DNA of 64,000 nt, from NCBI GenBank assembly GCA_050174775.1, contig JBFXJP010000007.1, forward strand, positions 132,218 through 196,217, written 5' to 3'. The DNA comes from CAYPGJ01 sp050174775 (GTDB lineage: Bacteria; Planctomycetota; Phycisphaerae; Phycisphaerales; UBA1924). The notes under the pieces are model-generated. The model was not told the DNA's origin and searched no databases. It saw only the letters and a list, made by a program, of their open reading frames with translations. The position numbers were made by a program, and so were the translations under genes. Shown one piece after another: positions 52,883-60,778 of this stretch (the first letter of the stretch is position 1; the number at the start of each line of letters is the position of its first letter).

Positions 52883-54049
52883 CTAGCCCTGCGGGCGGCG
52901 GGCGAGCCGATCGCCCTCGCGGACCACGACGCGCCGCATTTCCATAAGTGTCGTCTCCGCACGGACTTGTCCCGCGTCGAGCCCGGTGGAGCGGGTCAGC
53001 TCGTCGAAGGTCCGGGCCACGTCGAGCGCTTCCCAGATGACCCGCTGGGTATCCGTAAGGGATGAGACCGCAATGGGTTGCGCGGTGGGCTTGATCTCGG
53101 GGGCGTCCAGCCAGGCTTCGAGGACCCCGTCAAAGGCTTTGCGGGCAAGGGGTTCGAGCAGGTCGAGAACGTCGGTCGGGGAGGAGACCAGCGCGGCGCC
53201 GCCGGCGCGGATGAGGTCGTGGGAGCCTTCGCTTGCGGGGGAGTCGATGCGTCCAGGGATGGCCATGACTTCGCGCCCGTGTTCCTCGGCGGCGAGGCGC
53301 GCGGTGATGAGGGCGCCCGAGCCGCGTGCGGCTTCGATGATGAGTGAGCCGAGGGAGATGCCGGAGATGATGCGGTTGCGGGCGGGGAAGTTCTCTGCGG
53401 CGGGGGCGGTGCGGAGGGGGAGTTCGGAGATGATGGCGCCGCCGGAAGTGACGATTTTGTCGTAGATCTCAGCGTTTTCGGGTGGGTAGCAGTGGGAGAG
53501 GCCGCAGCCCATGACGACGATGGTTCGGGCTTTGACGCGGAGTGCGGCACGGTGCGCGGCGGTGTCGATGCCGCGTGCGCCGCCGGAGACGATGGTGAGG
53601 CCGGATTGGGCGAGAAAGGCGGAAAAACGCTCGGCCTGCTCGATCCCGTAGGGAGTGCAGGCGCGGGAGCCGACGACGGCAAGGGCGTGTTTGTCGCGCT
53701 CGGGGTCGAGTTTGCCTCGGACGTAGAGGAGGGGAGGCGGGTTGGGGATGAGCCTGAGGAGGGGTGGATAGGCAGGGTCGGTGCGCGCGACGAGTGTGAC
53801 TCCGAGCCGCTCGGCGAGGGCTATTTCATCGTCCGCGGTGCGCACGGCGGCTGCCACTGCAGCGGAAAAGGCGAGTCCCAACTTTTGGCCGAGACCATGC
53901 ACTGACTGGAGCTGTGCGCCGGAAGCGCGACATATGGAGGAGGCGGAGCCGAAGTGTGTGAGGAGACGTTGGATGAGGACGGGGCCGAGGCCGGGGACGA
54001 AGGTGAGACGGAGCAAGTCGTAGGTTTCAGGGGTAATGGAGGGATTCAT
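52883..54049 (-). CDS. dprA: DNA-processing protein DprA
   Basis: A 388-residue protein that protects incoming single-stranded DNA and loads RecA during natural transformation. An N-terminal helix-hairpin-helix/SAM-like region (TFVPGLGPVLIQRLLTHFGS) precedes the extended Rossmann fold: VVGSRACTPYG, IVSGGARGIDTAAHRAAL, VMGCGLSHCYPPEN, and SELPLRTAPAAENFPARNRI followed by the GSLIIEAARGSGALITAR block. The C-terminal winged-helix (QRVIWEALDVARTFDELTRST) is present as in many DprA proteins. It starts divergently from the DinB-like gene. With lexA on the same strand downstream, the area links DNA uptake and damage response, though direct co-regulation is only inferred. Confidence 0.95.
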   Translation of the reverse strand: MNPSITPETYDLLRLTFVPGLGPVLIQRLLTHFGSASSICRASGAQLQSVHGLGQKLGLAFSAAVAAAVRTADDEIALAERLGVTLVARTDPAYPPLLRLIPNPPPLLYVRGKLDPERDKHALAVVGSRACTPYGIEQAERFSAFLAQSGLTIVSGGARGIDTAAHRAALRVKARTIVVMGCGLSHCYPPENAEIYDKIVTSGGAIISELPLRTAPAAENFPARNRIISGISLGSLIIEAARGSGALITARLAAEEHGREVMAIPGRIDSPASEGSHDLIRAGGAALVSSPTDVLDLLEPLARKAFDGVLEAWLDAPEIKPTAQPIAVSSLTDTQRVIWEALDVARTFDELTRSTGLDAGQVRAETTLMEMRRVVVREGDRLARRPQG

Positions 54050-54165
54050 ATAGATGGGGAGCGTAACGGGGGGAGGTTGGCGGGAGAAGAGGGAACGGGC
54101 GGCAACTCAGAAGTGAGGAGTAGACTCGATCGGCAGGAGCGATTCGCAGAGGGTTGCTGTCCCAC

Positions 54166-54654
54166 ATGAATCACGTCGAGAGACATATTCACTCGTTGCG
54201 GACGGCGAGGCGGATGACGCTCGGGTTGCTGCGGCAGATCGAGGGGAGTCAGTGGTTGTTTCAGATCGTTCCGGGCGGACAGCATGCGCTGTGGATCGCG
54301 GGGCACTTGGCTGTTGCGGATGACTGGGGGTTGAGGTCGGTTGGCGTGGAGAGACGGTTTCTGGAGGAGTTTGAGGGTGTGTTTGGTGGTTCGGCGCCGA
54401 TCACGGGTGATGCGGGCGCGTATCCGGAGGTGTCGGAGGTGCTCCGATGCATGGAGGAAGCGCACGCGCGGTTCATCGGGGCGCTCGCGAGCGTGACGGA
54501 GGCTGACCTAGCGCGCGAGAGTGCGGGGGCGATCAGCGCGTATGCCCCGGACCTCGGCACGCTGCTCTCGGCGCACGTGTGGCATGAGGGGTTTCACACG
54601 GGTCAGCTTGCGCTGATACGGAGGGGGTTGGGATTGCCGGTGTGCTTTGGGTGA
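54166..54654 (+). CDS. DinB-fold (DinB/YfiT-like) protein
   Basis: A 162-residue four-helix-bundle protein from the ATG at 54166; a TTG four codons upstream is possible. The fold's metal-ligand histidines are visible: ALWIAGHLAVADDW (His in helix 2) and AHVWHEGFHTGQLALIRRGLG (His-x-x-x-His in helix 4). This pattern is the DinB_2 family, whose members are often metal-dependent thiol-transferases (mycothiol/bacillithiol) or of unknown role. The phrase HALWIAGHLA with its partner HEGFHTGQ leaves little doubt about the fold. No substrate can be assigned. Despite the name it is unrelated to DNA polymerase IV. Confidence 0.88.
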   Translation: MNHVERHIHSLRTARRMTLGLLRQIEGSQWLFQIVPGGQHALWIAGHLAVADDWGLRSVGVERRFLEEFEGVFGGSAPITGDAGAYPEVSEVLRCMEEAHARFIGALASVTEADLARESAGAISAYAPDLGTLLSAHVWHEGFHTGQLALIRRGLGLPVCFG

Positions 54655-54789
54655 GAGGCGGGGGAGGCGCGGGGCGAGGGGATGAAGTTGAGGCCGTGAG
54701 AGCAGCGCGTCTGCGAACTTGCGCTCGCAGTTCGGATGAGGCAAAGAGGAGGAGGTTGAGATCGTCGATGGCGCGCATGGCGTGCGACG

Positions 54790-54814
54790 CACCGATTTGC
54801 AGAGCAAGTCGGTG
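54790..54814. repeat. Compact hairpin CACCGATTTGC-AGA-GCAAGTCGGTG
   Basis: Eleven-bp arms with one G·T pair and a three-base loop. I recall closely similar palindromes (read in one frame as the peptide fragment DLQSKSV) as widespread intergenic elements in planctomycete genomes, often mistaken for coding sequence. Only one copy was noticed in this window. Confidence 0.5.
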
Positions 54815-54944
54815 GCGCGGCTGAGAAGGCGGGGGGAGGGGTTACGGCAGAGCGCTGATGCGCAAGGGGTTGCAGGAAGTCCCTCCACCGGTTCGCACCC
54901 CTCAAGGGCGCAAAACGCCGCCACCGCGCCCCCGGGAGGGCGGG

Positions 54945-55025
54945 GGGGAGGGGTCGAAGGAGAAGCACCCCTCACCCGGCCGCGAGGCGCGGCCACCCTC
55001 TCCCGCGGGGGGGGGAGAGGGGTTT
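54945..55025. repeat. REP-like G/C-run inverted repeat upstream of atpD
   Basis: The segment CACCCCTCACCCGGCCGC then, after GAGGCGCGGCCAC, CCTCTCCCGCGG and a G-run ending GGGAGAGGGG. The CCCTCTCCC and GGGAGAGGG arms are shared with the hairpins in the repeats at 56.7 and 60.9 kb, so it seems to be a diverged member of the same general REP-like group. Its position directly upstream of atpD is notable. Confidence 0.5.
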
Positions 55026-55125
55026 CGGTCGGCTTTTCGGGGGGCGGGGGTTCGGCTATCCTTTCGCCCCCTGTTCGCCCGGGTCGGGTGGGCGGGGTCG
55101 GCCCATATAGAGACGAGGATTGAGC

Positions 55126-56565
55126 ATGCCCGCGACAGGCGTTGTGACTCAGGTGATCGGTTCGACGTTCGACGCGCAGTTTCCGGAGGATGCGCTGCCG
55201 GCGATCTACAACGCCGTGAAGGTGGAGGGCGAGACGAAGGCGGGGAAGATCTCGCTGACGGGCGAGATCGCGCAGCACCTGGGCGGGGGTCGTGTGCGAG
55301 CCGTGGCGCTGGGCTCGACGGACGGCGTGACGCGCGGGATGGGTTGCCAGGACATGGGCTCGCCGGTGTCGGTGCCGGTGGGCGAGAAGGTGCTGGGTCG
55401 GGTGTTCAATCTGCTCGGGGAGCCGATTGATAAGAAGCCGGCGCCGCAGGGCGCGCCGACGCGTCCGATTCACCGCGCTCCTCCGGAGTTCGCGGCGTTG
55501 AACCCGCGGACGGAAGTGCTTCCGACGGGCATCAAGGTGATCGACCTGCTGTGCCCGTTTGTGCGCGGCGGCAAGATCGGGTTGTTCGGCGGGGCCGGCG
55601 TCGGCAAGACCGTCGTGATCCAGGAGATGATCGCGCGAGTCGCGCGTAACTTCGGCGGGTACTCGGTGTTCGCGGGCGTGGGCGAGCGGACGCGCGAGGG
55701 GAACGACCTGTGGCGTGAGATGGGCGAGGCCCAGTACACGGACGAGTCGGGCAAGACGGCGCACGTGCTGGACAAGGTGGCGATGGTGTTCGGTCAGATG
55801 AACGAGCCGCCGGGCGCGCGTCTGCGGGTCGGGCTGAGCGCGCTGACGATGGCCGAGGAATTCCGCGACGCGTCGGGCAAAGAGACGCTGATGTTCGTGG
55901 ACAACGTGTTCCGGTTCACGCAGGCGGGTTCTGAGGTGTCGGCGCTTCTGGGGCGCATGCCCAGCGCCGTGGGATATCAGCCGACGCTGTCGACCGAGAT
56001 GGGTGAGATGCAGGAGCGGATCACGTCGACCGCGAAGGGCGCCATCACGTCGGTGCAGGCGATTTACGTGCCTGCTGACGACCTGACTGACCCGGCGCCG
56101 GCCACGGCGTTCGGTCACCTTGACGCGTTCGTCGTGCTCTCGCGCGGCATTGCGGACAAGGGCATTTATCCGGCCGTGGACCCGCTGGCTTCGACGTCTC
56201 GAATTCTCGACCCGGGCATCCTGGGCGAGCGTCACTACCGCGTGTCGCGTCGCGTGCAGCAGATCCTGCAGCGGTACAAGGACCTGCAGGACATCATCGC
56301 GATTCTCGGCATCGACGAGCTGTCGGAAGAGGACAAGAAGACGGTGCAGCGGGCGCGCAAGATCGAGCGCTTCCTCAGCCAACCGTTCTTCGTCGCCGAG
56401 GTGTTCACGGGCTTCCCGGGCATCACGACGACGCTCGAGGACACGATCGACTCGTTCGAGCGGTTGTGCGACGGCGAGGGTGATGACCTGCCGGAGGGCG
56501 CCTTCATGTACGTCGGCACGCTGGACGATGCGCGGGCCAAGGCGGAGAAGATGGCGAAGGGTTAA
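55126..56565 (+). CDS. atpD: ATP synthase F1 subunit beta
   Basis: A 479-residue catalytic subunit of the F1 ATPase on the cytoplasmic face of the membrane. The start at 55126 follows GAGG at good spacing. The N-terminal barrel (GVVTQVIGSTFDAQF), the P-loop FGGAGVGKTVVIQE (about 155), the catalytic Glu in VGERTREGNDLW, the Walker B strand MFVDNVF and the DELSEED loop (about 397) are all intact. It stands alone: no atpA, atpG, atpC or F0 gene is within about 20 kb on either side here, so the ATP synthase genes of this organism are split. It is closed by a GNRA-loop terminator that is part of the compound repeat at 56621. Confidence 0.97.
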   Translation: MPATGVVTQVIGSTFDAQFPEDALPAIYNAVKVEGETKAGKISLTGEIAQHLGGGRVRAVALGSTDGVTRGMGCQDMGSPVSVPVGEKVLGRVFNLLGEPIDKKPAPQGAPTRPIHRAPPEFAALNPRTEVLPTGIKVIDLLCPFVRGGKIGLFGGAGVGKTVVIQEMIARVARNFGGYSVFAGVGERTREGNDLWREMGEAQYTDESGKTAHVLDKVAMVFGQMNEPPGARLRVGLSALTMAEEFRDASGKETLMFVDNVFRFTQAGSEVSALLGRMPSAVGYQPTLSTEMGEMQERITSTAKGAITSVQAIYVPADDLTDPAPATAFGHLDAFVVLSRGIADKGIYPAVDPLASTSRILDPGILGERHYRVSRRVQQILQRYKDLQDIIAILGIDELSEEDKKTVQRARKIERFLSQPFFVAEVFTGFPGITTTLEDTIDSFERLCDGEGDDLPEGAFMYVGTLDDARAKAEKMAKG

Positions 56566-56620
56566 GCCCCCGCCCCCGGACCCCCGGAAGCGTCACTGCC
56601 AGTTTGAGACTGTTGATCCA

Positions 56621-56824
56621 ACGCTCTGCCGAGAGGCGGGGCGTTTTTTCTTTGGTGGGTTGGGGTGGGTGCGCGAATGCAGGTCGCGCGTGTACGAGGG
56701 AGGTAGAAGAAGTAGGGCATGGAGCCCTCACCCTGCCCTCTCCCAGTCGAAGCGACTGGGAGAGGAGGCATGCCGTCGGCCCTTTGACACGCGCTGCTGC
56801 GAGGCGGGGCGTTTTTCTTTGGTG
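56621..56824. repeat. Compound terminator/hairpin repeat, copy A (after atpD)
   Basis: It begins with ACGCTCTGCC-GAGA-GGCGGGGCGT plus a T-run (56621-56649), which is the atpD terminator with a GNRA-type loop. Next comes a spacer, then the phrase AGGGCATGGAGCCCTCACCC and a 13-bp hairpin, CCTCTCCCAGTCG-AAG-CGACTGGGAGAGG (56737-56765). It ends with a degenerate second copy of the terminator stem (GCGAGGCGGGGCGTTTTTCT, from about 56799). The same order recurs after rpsI at 60.78-60.99 kb. Confidence 0.85.
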
Positions 56825-56898
56825 GATGGGAGAGGGGGCATGCCGTCGGCGCGCTGACATGCTCCGGTGAGAGGGGGGAGGGGCGGGCGTTGTGAGAA

Positions 56899-56930
56899 AA
56901 AGGCCCCGCTTGTGGAAGAGCGGGGCCTTT
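56899..56930. terminator. Bidirectional intrinsic terminator
   Basis: A perfect 12-bp stem, AAAGGCCCCGCT with AGCGGGGCCTTT around TGTGGAAG, has A-runs on the left and T-runs on the right, so it can stop transcription from either side. It lies between atpD (plus) and the 38-residue membrane peptide gene (minus). Confidence 0.85.
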
Positions 56931-56979
56931 GTGTGCGCCATCGTCGAGATGGCGCGAGCGTGGTCGTGCTCGGTGGGGG

Positions 56980-57096
56980 TTAGAGGTAGCCGAGGAGGTA
57001 GAAGACGATGAGGAAGAGGAGGATGGTTCCGATGATTCCGCCGCCCCATTTCCACGCGGCGAAACCTGCGATGGCGGTTTTGAGCAGGCCGTTCAT
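56980..57096 (-). CDS. Small single-pass membrane peptide, 38 residues
   Basis: ATG at 57096 with AGGAG ten bases upstream, stop TAA at 56980. The peptide starts MNGLLKTAIAGFAAWKWGGG and ends in a strongly hydrophobic stretch (IIGTILLFLIVFYLLGYL), a single membrane helix, with Trp-Lys-Trp just before it. Although very short, the codon use, ribosome binding site, clean membrane helix and a bidirectional terminator 50 bases past its stop all support a real gene. No family is named by me. It is divergent from the DUF1579 gene. Confidence 0.7.
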   Translation of the reverse strand: MNGLLKTAIAGFAAWKWGGGIIGTILLFLIVFYLLGYL

Positions 57097-57290
57097 GGGA
57101 GGAAACTCCTGAGTGTGTCGCGGGTCATCCCGGGAGGCCGCACGGGGCTGTCCCGGGAGGGCGCGATGTACGTGAGGAATGTCGGCGCGCGCGATGAAGG
57201 GAGGGGTGAGCGCGGGATGAATTCGGGCTCATGTGTAGGGGTAGCGCGGGGTATGCTGGGCGCGTGGGGATTGTGAGCGAGAGGAGCGCG

Positions 57291-57878
57291 ATGATGCGGG
57301 TGCGAACGGTGATCGGGTGTGCGTGCGTGGCGGGGCTCGGTGTGATGGGAGCGTCGATGGCGCAGCAGCCGTCGGGCGGCACTGAGAAGCCTGTGGTGAC
57401 GCTGGGTGAGCAGGTGGAGGGGGCGCTTGCGAAGCTGGATTGGCTGGTGGGTGAGTTTGAGGCGAAGGGGACGTTCGGGGGTCCGAAGCCGGACGGGACA
57501 CGGGATGAGCAGAAGGGGACATGGAAGAACGAGCGGGTGCTCGGGGGGCGTCATCTGCGGATGACGTTCGACGTGGAGGTGGCGAGTCGGCGCGTGGAAT
57601 ATTGGTGCGTGCTGTCGTGGAACCCGCGCGAGGGGGTGTATGAGACGACGTGGACGGGGAGCAGCGGGTATCGGTTCAGCGAGACGGGGACGTATGACGA
57701 GGGGAAGCGGGCGCTGACGCTGGTGTCGCACCAGCCGGGGGCGGACGGGGAGCTGGAGGAGGTGACGTCGGTGTTCCGTCAGGGGGTGAACGGGGAGATC
57801 ACGGTGACGGACTCGAAGAAGGGTGAGGACGGGAAGGACGTGGTGACGTTCTATGTGGAGCTGCGGAGGAAGAAGTGA
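57291..57878 (+). CDS. Exported DUF1579-family protein
   Basis: A 195-residue protein started at the ATG at 57291 (GAGAGGAGCGCG before it). The signal peptide is RVRTVIGCACVAGLGVMGASMA. The mature part matches DUF1579, a calycin-like beta-barrel: LAKLDWLVGEFEAKGTF, GTWKNERVLGGRHLRMTF, VLSWNPREGVYETTWTG and YDEGKRALTLVS. The family is of unknown function and is common in planctomycetes and proteobacteria. It is convergent with the CPBP protease gene (33-base gap). Confidence 0.88.
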   Translation: MMRVRTVIGCACVAGLGVMGASMAQQPSGGTEKPVVTLGEQVEGALAKLDWLVGEFEAKGTFGGPKPDGTRDEQKGTWKNERVLGGRHLRMTFDVEVASRRVEYWCVLSWNPREGVYETTWTGSSGYRFSETGTYDEGKRALTLVSHQPGADGELEEVTSVFRQGVNGEITVTDSKKGEDGKDVVTFYVELRRKK

Positions 57879-57911
57879 GGGGAGCGCGGCCCCGGAGATT
57901 GCGCGCGGGGG

Positions 57912-59330
57912 TCAGGCGAGCATGAGGAGGAGGGTGGTGATGATGGCGCCGTTGTGGAGGGCGTGTGCGGTGACGCAGCCGATGATTGAGCCGCGCCATT
58001 CGCGGATGTAGGCGAAGACGATGGCGAGGGACATGAGCGCGGGGACGGCGATGATGCCGGGGGGGTGGATGACGGCGAAGACGAAGGCGACGAGGAATGC
58101 GGAGAGGAAGGGGCGGTAGCGCGCGCGGAGGTGGTGGTAGAAGCAGCCACGGAACATGGATTCTTCGACGAAGGGGGCCCAGACGGAGACCATGGAGTAG
58201 ATGATGAGGATGCCGAGGATTCCGCCGGAGCCGACGGTGTCGACGAGTGGGTGTGAGGGCGGCGGGCCTGCGGGTTGTCCGGCCGCGCTGGTGAGTGCGG
58301 AGTGGATGACGGCGAAGAGCAGGGTGCAGAGGATTCCGATGAGGAAGACGGGGAGGCCTGCGAGGTAGCCCAGGATGCCGGCGCCGATCTCGCGGAAGAG
58401 GCCTTTGCCCTTGTGGAAGCCGAGGGCGTAGCGGTGCTTGGCCCAGGTCTGGCCTCGGAGGAGGGGGTAGAAGGGGATGAGCGCGAGGAGCCAGATGAGG
58501 AGTGGGGTGAGTTCGAGACCTGTGGCGGAGGTGAGGAGGTCGGAGGCGAGGGCGATGGCGAGGAAGCCGAGGAGGAAGATGGCGAAGGCTTCGAGGTAGA
58601 CGGAGCCGCCGGGGGTGGCGGGGTGGTAGGTGAAGGGGAGTTTTCCGGAGAGGCGTTGGGTGAGGAGGATGATGAGGGCGATGATGCCGAGGATGAGGAG
58701 GAGGCCTGCGGCACCGAGCGCGAGGAAGAGGACGATGGCGGTGCGTTTGGCGTCGGAGAGTGCGGAGGCGCGGGTGGGGTTGGAGTCGGGGAGGGCGTGG
58801 GAGAGGGCGAGCCGGCCGAACCAGTCGTGGTGATCGGAGAGGGCGGTGCGTTCTTCGGGGGTGAGTGCGGTGGTTCCGTCGGAGTAGAGGCGGAGGAGGA
58901 TGTCGGCGTCGGCGCGGACGGGTTCGGGGATGTCTTCGCGTTCGAGGAGAACGGTGAGGTGGTCGATCGCGGCGGTTGCGGAGAGGAGTTCGGCTTTGAC
59001 GATGGCGACGCGGAGGGCGTCGGCGGGGTCGGCGCCGAAGGAGTCGTCCATCTGCTCGGTGAGGGGCTCTGCGAGTTGCTGGTCCTGTGCGGGGAGGAGT
59101 TTGGCGGCGCCGACGGAATAGCGGCCGATGAGCTGGACGACGGCGCCTGGGGGATCGACGGTGGTGGTGGAGGCGAGGTAGGGGGCGTTGCGTGCGGCGG
59201 CCTGCATCCAGACGACGAGGAGGACGACGAGGGTGGTGGCGATGAGGGCGATGAGGCGGGTGGTCGGGGAGCCGGGGTCGGAGGTGGAGGGGGAGGGGGG
59301 CGTGGGCGCGTCGTTGAGGGGGTGGGTCAT
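57912..59330 (-). CDS. CPBP-family intramembrane glutamic protease
   Basis: A 472-residue membrane protein. A soluble N-terminal region with a first helix (LIALIATTLVVLLVVWM) is followed by at least seven hydrophobic segments. The family motifs occur in the C-terminal quarter: VEESMFRGCFYHHLR (about 386-400; the Glu-Glu pair is the catalytic motif 1), FAVIHPPG (motif 2) and CVTAHALHNGA (motif 3). CPBP (Abi/CaaX-protease-like) enzymes cut membrane or prenylated substrates; bacterial ones have roles from bacteriocin immunity to unknown housekeeping. This one has a larger soluble N-terminal part than usual. No toxin or bacteriocin gene is next to it. Confidence 0.9.
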   Translation of the reverse strand: MTHPLNDAPTPPSPSTSDPGSPTTRLIALIATTLVVLLVVWMQAAARNAPYLASTTTVDPPGAVVQLIGRYSVGAAKLLPAQDQQLAEPLTEQMDDSFGADPADALRVAIVKAELLSATAAIDHLTVLLEREDIPEPVRADADILLRLYSDGTTALTPEERTALSDHHDWFGRLALSHALPDSNPTRASALSDAKRTAIVLFLALGAAGLLLILGIIALIILLTQRLSGKLPFTYHPATPGGSVYLEAFAIFLLGFLAIALASDLLTSATGLELTPLLIWLLALIPFYPLLRGQTWAKHRYALGFHKGKGLFREIGAGILGYLAGLPVFLIGILCTLLFAVIHSALTSAAGQPAGPPPSHPLVDTVGSGGILGILIIYSMVSVWAPFVEESMFRGCFYHHLRARYRPFLSAFLVAFVFAVIHPPGIIAVPALMSLAIVFAYIREWRGSIIGCVTAHALHNGAIITTLLLMLA

Positions 59331-59695
59331 CGTGGTCCAATCATCGGCGGAGTGGGGAGGATGTGCGCGGAAAGGGCGGGGAGGGGCTGGGGGGATGGTT
59401 GACGGGGAGGGCGGGACGGCTATCCTTCTGCCCTCTTGAGCGATGCCGCCGGGGTCCCTGAGGGATATGGGGAGGCGTCCACAGATTGAGCGGGATGCTC
59501 GCGTCGAGCACGGCCCTGGAAGGGGCTGAACAGCGGCGGGCCACGTCGGGCCGGATGCGGGGCATCCGGAGCCGGTGTTGAGACGCGGTTCGATCGAGGC
59601 TTTGCCGAGACGAACATGCGGAGCGTGATGTGATGTCTCGTTCGCGGGTGATCGTGCGGACGGGTGAAGGTTGATCAGGAAGGCGGGATCTGGCG
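59331..59695 (+). promoter_or_regulatory. Leader/promoter region of rplM-rpsI with hairpin
   Basis: About 365 bases upstream of rplM. A perfect 8-bp hairpin, CCGGATGC-GGG-GCATCCGG, is at 59551-59569. The region is long enough for a ribosomal-protein leader. L13 binds its own mRNA leader in some bacteria, but I cannot match a known L13 leader consensus here. A possible ribosome binding site (AGGAAGG) lies about 14 bases before the rplM ATG. Confidence 0.4.
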
Positions 59696-60130
59696 ATGCG
59701 ACAGACGACGATCCGGACGAAGCCGGAGCAGGTGAGCAAGCAGTGGCGCGTGGTGGACGCGTCGGGGCAGCGGCTTGGCCGGTTGGCGACGGAGATTGCG
59801 ACGGTGCTGATGGGGAAGCATCGTCCGGACTACACGCCGCACATCGACACGGGCGATCCGGTGATCGTGATCAACGCTGAGAAGATCACGATGACGGGGA
59901 AGAAGCCGCAGCAGATGGTGAAGACGGCGTACTCGGGGTATCCGGGCGGGCTCCGCGTGGAGACGTACGAGGAGCTGCTGGAGCGGAAGCCCGAGTTCGT
60001 GATCGAGGACGCGGTGAAGCGGATGCTGCCGAAGGGGGCGCTGGGGCGGCAGATGCTGAAGAAGCTGAAGGTGTACAAGGGCTCGGAGCACCCGCACACG
60101 GCGCAGCAGCCGGTGGCGCTGGACGCCTGA
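59696..60130 (+). CDS. rplM: Large ribosomal subunit protein uL13
   Basis: A 144-residue protein with the uL13 signatures: QWRVVDASGQRLGRLATEIA near the start, VLMGKHRPDYTPHIDTGDPV, and the conserved segment EKITMTGKKP. The C-terminal VKRMLPKGALGRQMLKKLK and VYKGSEHPH are also diagnostic. The length is typical (about 142). It precedes rpsI by about 108 bases on the same strand; rplM-rpsI is a nearly universal bacterial pair. Confidence 0.97.
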   Translation: MRQTTIRTKPEQVSKQWRVVDASGQRLGRLATEIATVLMGKHRPDYTPHIDTGDPVIVINAEKITMTGKKPQQMVKTAYSGYPGGLRVETYEELLERKPEFVIEDAVKRMLPKGALGRQMLKKLKVYKGSEHPHTAQQPVALDA

Positions 60131-60238
60131 GCGGGGTTGGAATGGAGTGATCGGGCGCGGGCCCGGTCGTACGGAACGGATTGATTCACGGCTCGCGGAG
60201 GCGCGGGCGAAGCAGAAGACGAACTGACGGAACTGACC

Positions 60239-60742
60239 ATGTCGCAACTTTCGATTCCCAGCGCAGACCTTCCTCCGACTCCGATGGCGCCGGCCGCACC
60301 CGCGGCGCGTCCAGTGAAGCAGCCCAAGGGGCCGGATCGGCAGGGATGGTGGCGCGGGGTGGGTCGTCGGAAGACGGCCGTGGCGCGTGTGCGGCTCAAG
60401 CCGGGCTCGGGGCAGATTCAGATCGTGGTGAATCGGAAGAAGGTCAAGACGATCGAGGAGTACTTCTCCGAGATGCGCGACCGCAACGACGCGGTGGCGT
60501 CGCTCCGGGTGACGAGCACACTCGGCAAGATCGACCTCAAGGCTCGTCTGACGGGCGGCGGGTACATGGGGCAGGCGCAGGCGCTGCGTCTGGGCATCGC
60601 CCGCGCGCTGGTGAACTACGACCCGACGCTGGAGCAGGCCCTGCGCGACAACGGGTTCCTCACTCGTGACGCGCGTGAGGTCGAGCGTAAGAAGTACGGC
60701 CAGGCCGGCGCCCGTCGTCGGTTCCAATTCTCGAAGCGCTAA
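60239..60742 (+). CDS. rpsI: Small ribosomal subunit protein uS9 with N-terminal extension
   Basis: A 167-residue protein. The N-terminal 38 residues (Pro/Ala-rich) are an extension; the usual uS9 is about 130 residues and begins at GVGRRKTAVARVRLKPGSG. Further signatures are TLGKIDLKARLTGGGYMGQA and ALRLGIARALVNYDP, and the end RKKYGQAGARRRFQFSKR closes with the tRNA-contacting Lys-Arg tail. It is followed by a GNRA-loop intrinsic terminator (60779-60806), the first element of the compound repeat. Confidence 0.97.
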   Translation: MSQLSIPSADLPPTPMAPAAPAARPVKQPKGPDRQGWWRGVGRRKTAVARVRLKPGSGQIQIVVNRKKVKTIEEYFSEMRDRNDAVASLRVTSTLGKIDLKARLTGGGYMGQAQALRLGIARALVNYDPTLEQALRDNGFLTRDAREVERKKYGQAGARRRFQFSKR

Positions 60743-60778
60743 GCCGAGACGGGACGAGAAGCGACGTTGGAACATCGA

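Larger units (their letters stand above)
54655..55125. other. Intergenic region upstream of atpD with structural repeats
   Basis: About 470 bases without a supported gene. It holds a compact hairpin (54790-54814) and a G-run-rich inverted repeat of the CCCTCTCCC/GGGAGAGGG type (about 54945-55025), both listed separately. Plus-strand frames that stay open here give a Pro/Gly/Arg-rich product with no plausible start and are not called. The atpD ribosome binding site (GAGG) is at its right end. Confidence 0.45.

Noticed and set aside
52267..52900. LexA operator (SOS box) upstream of lexA
   Set aside because: I looked for GAAC...GTTC-type and TGTTC-N4-GAACA-type palindromes; only isolated half-sites such as CTGTTC and GAAC occur at wrong spacing.
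54782..55123. A plus-strand frame upstream of atpD beginning MRRTDLQSKSVARL
   Set aside because: It is the translation of the intergenic hairpin and G/C-run repeat; no start signal and no protein-like pattern.
57912..59330. Bacteriocin immunity or CaaX system around the CPBP protease
   Set aside because: No precursor peptide, transporter or prenylation gene nearby; CPBP proteins are common outside such systems.
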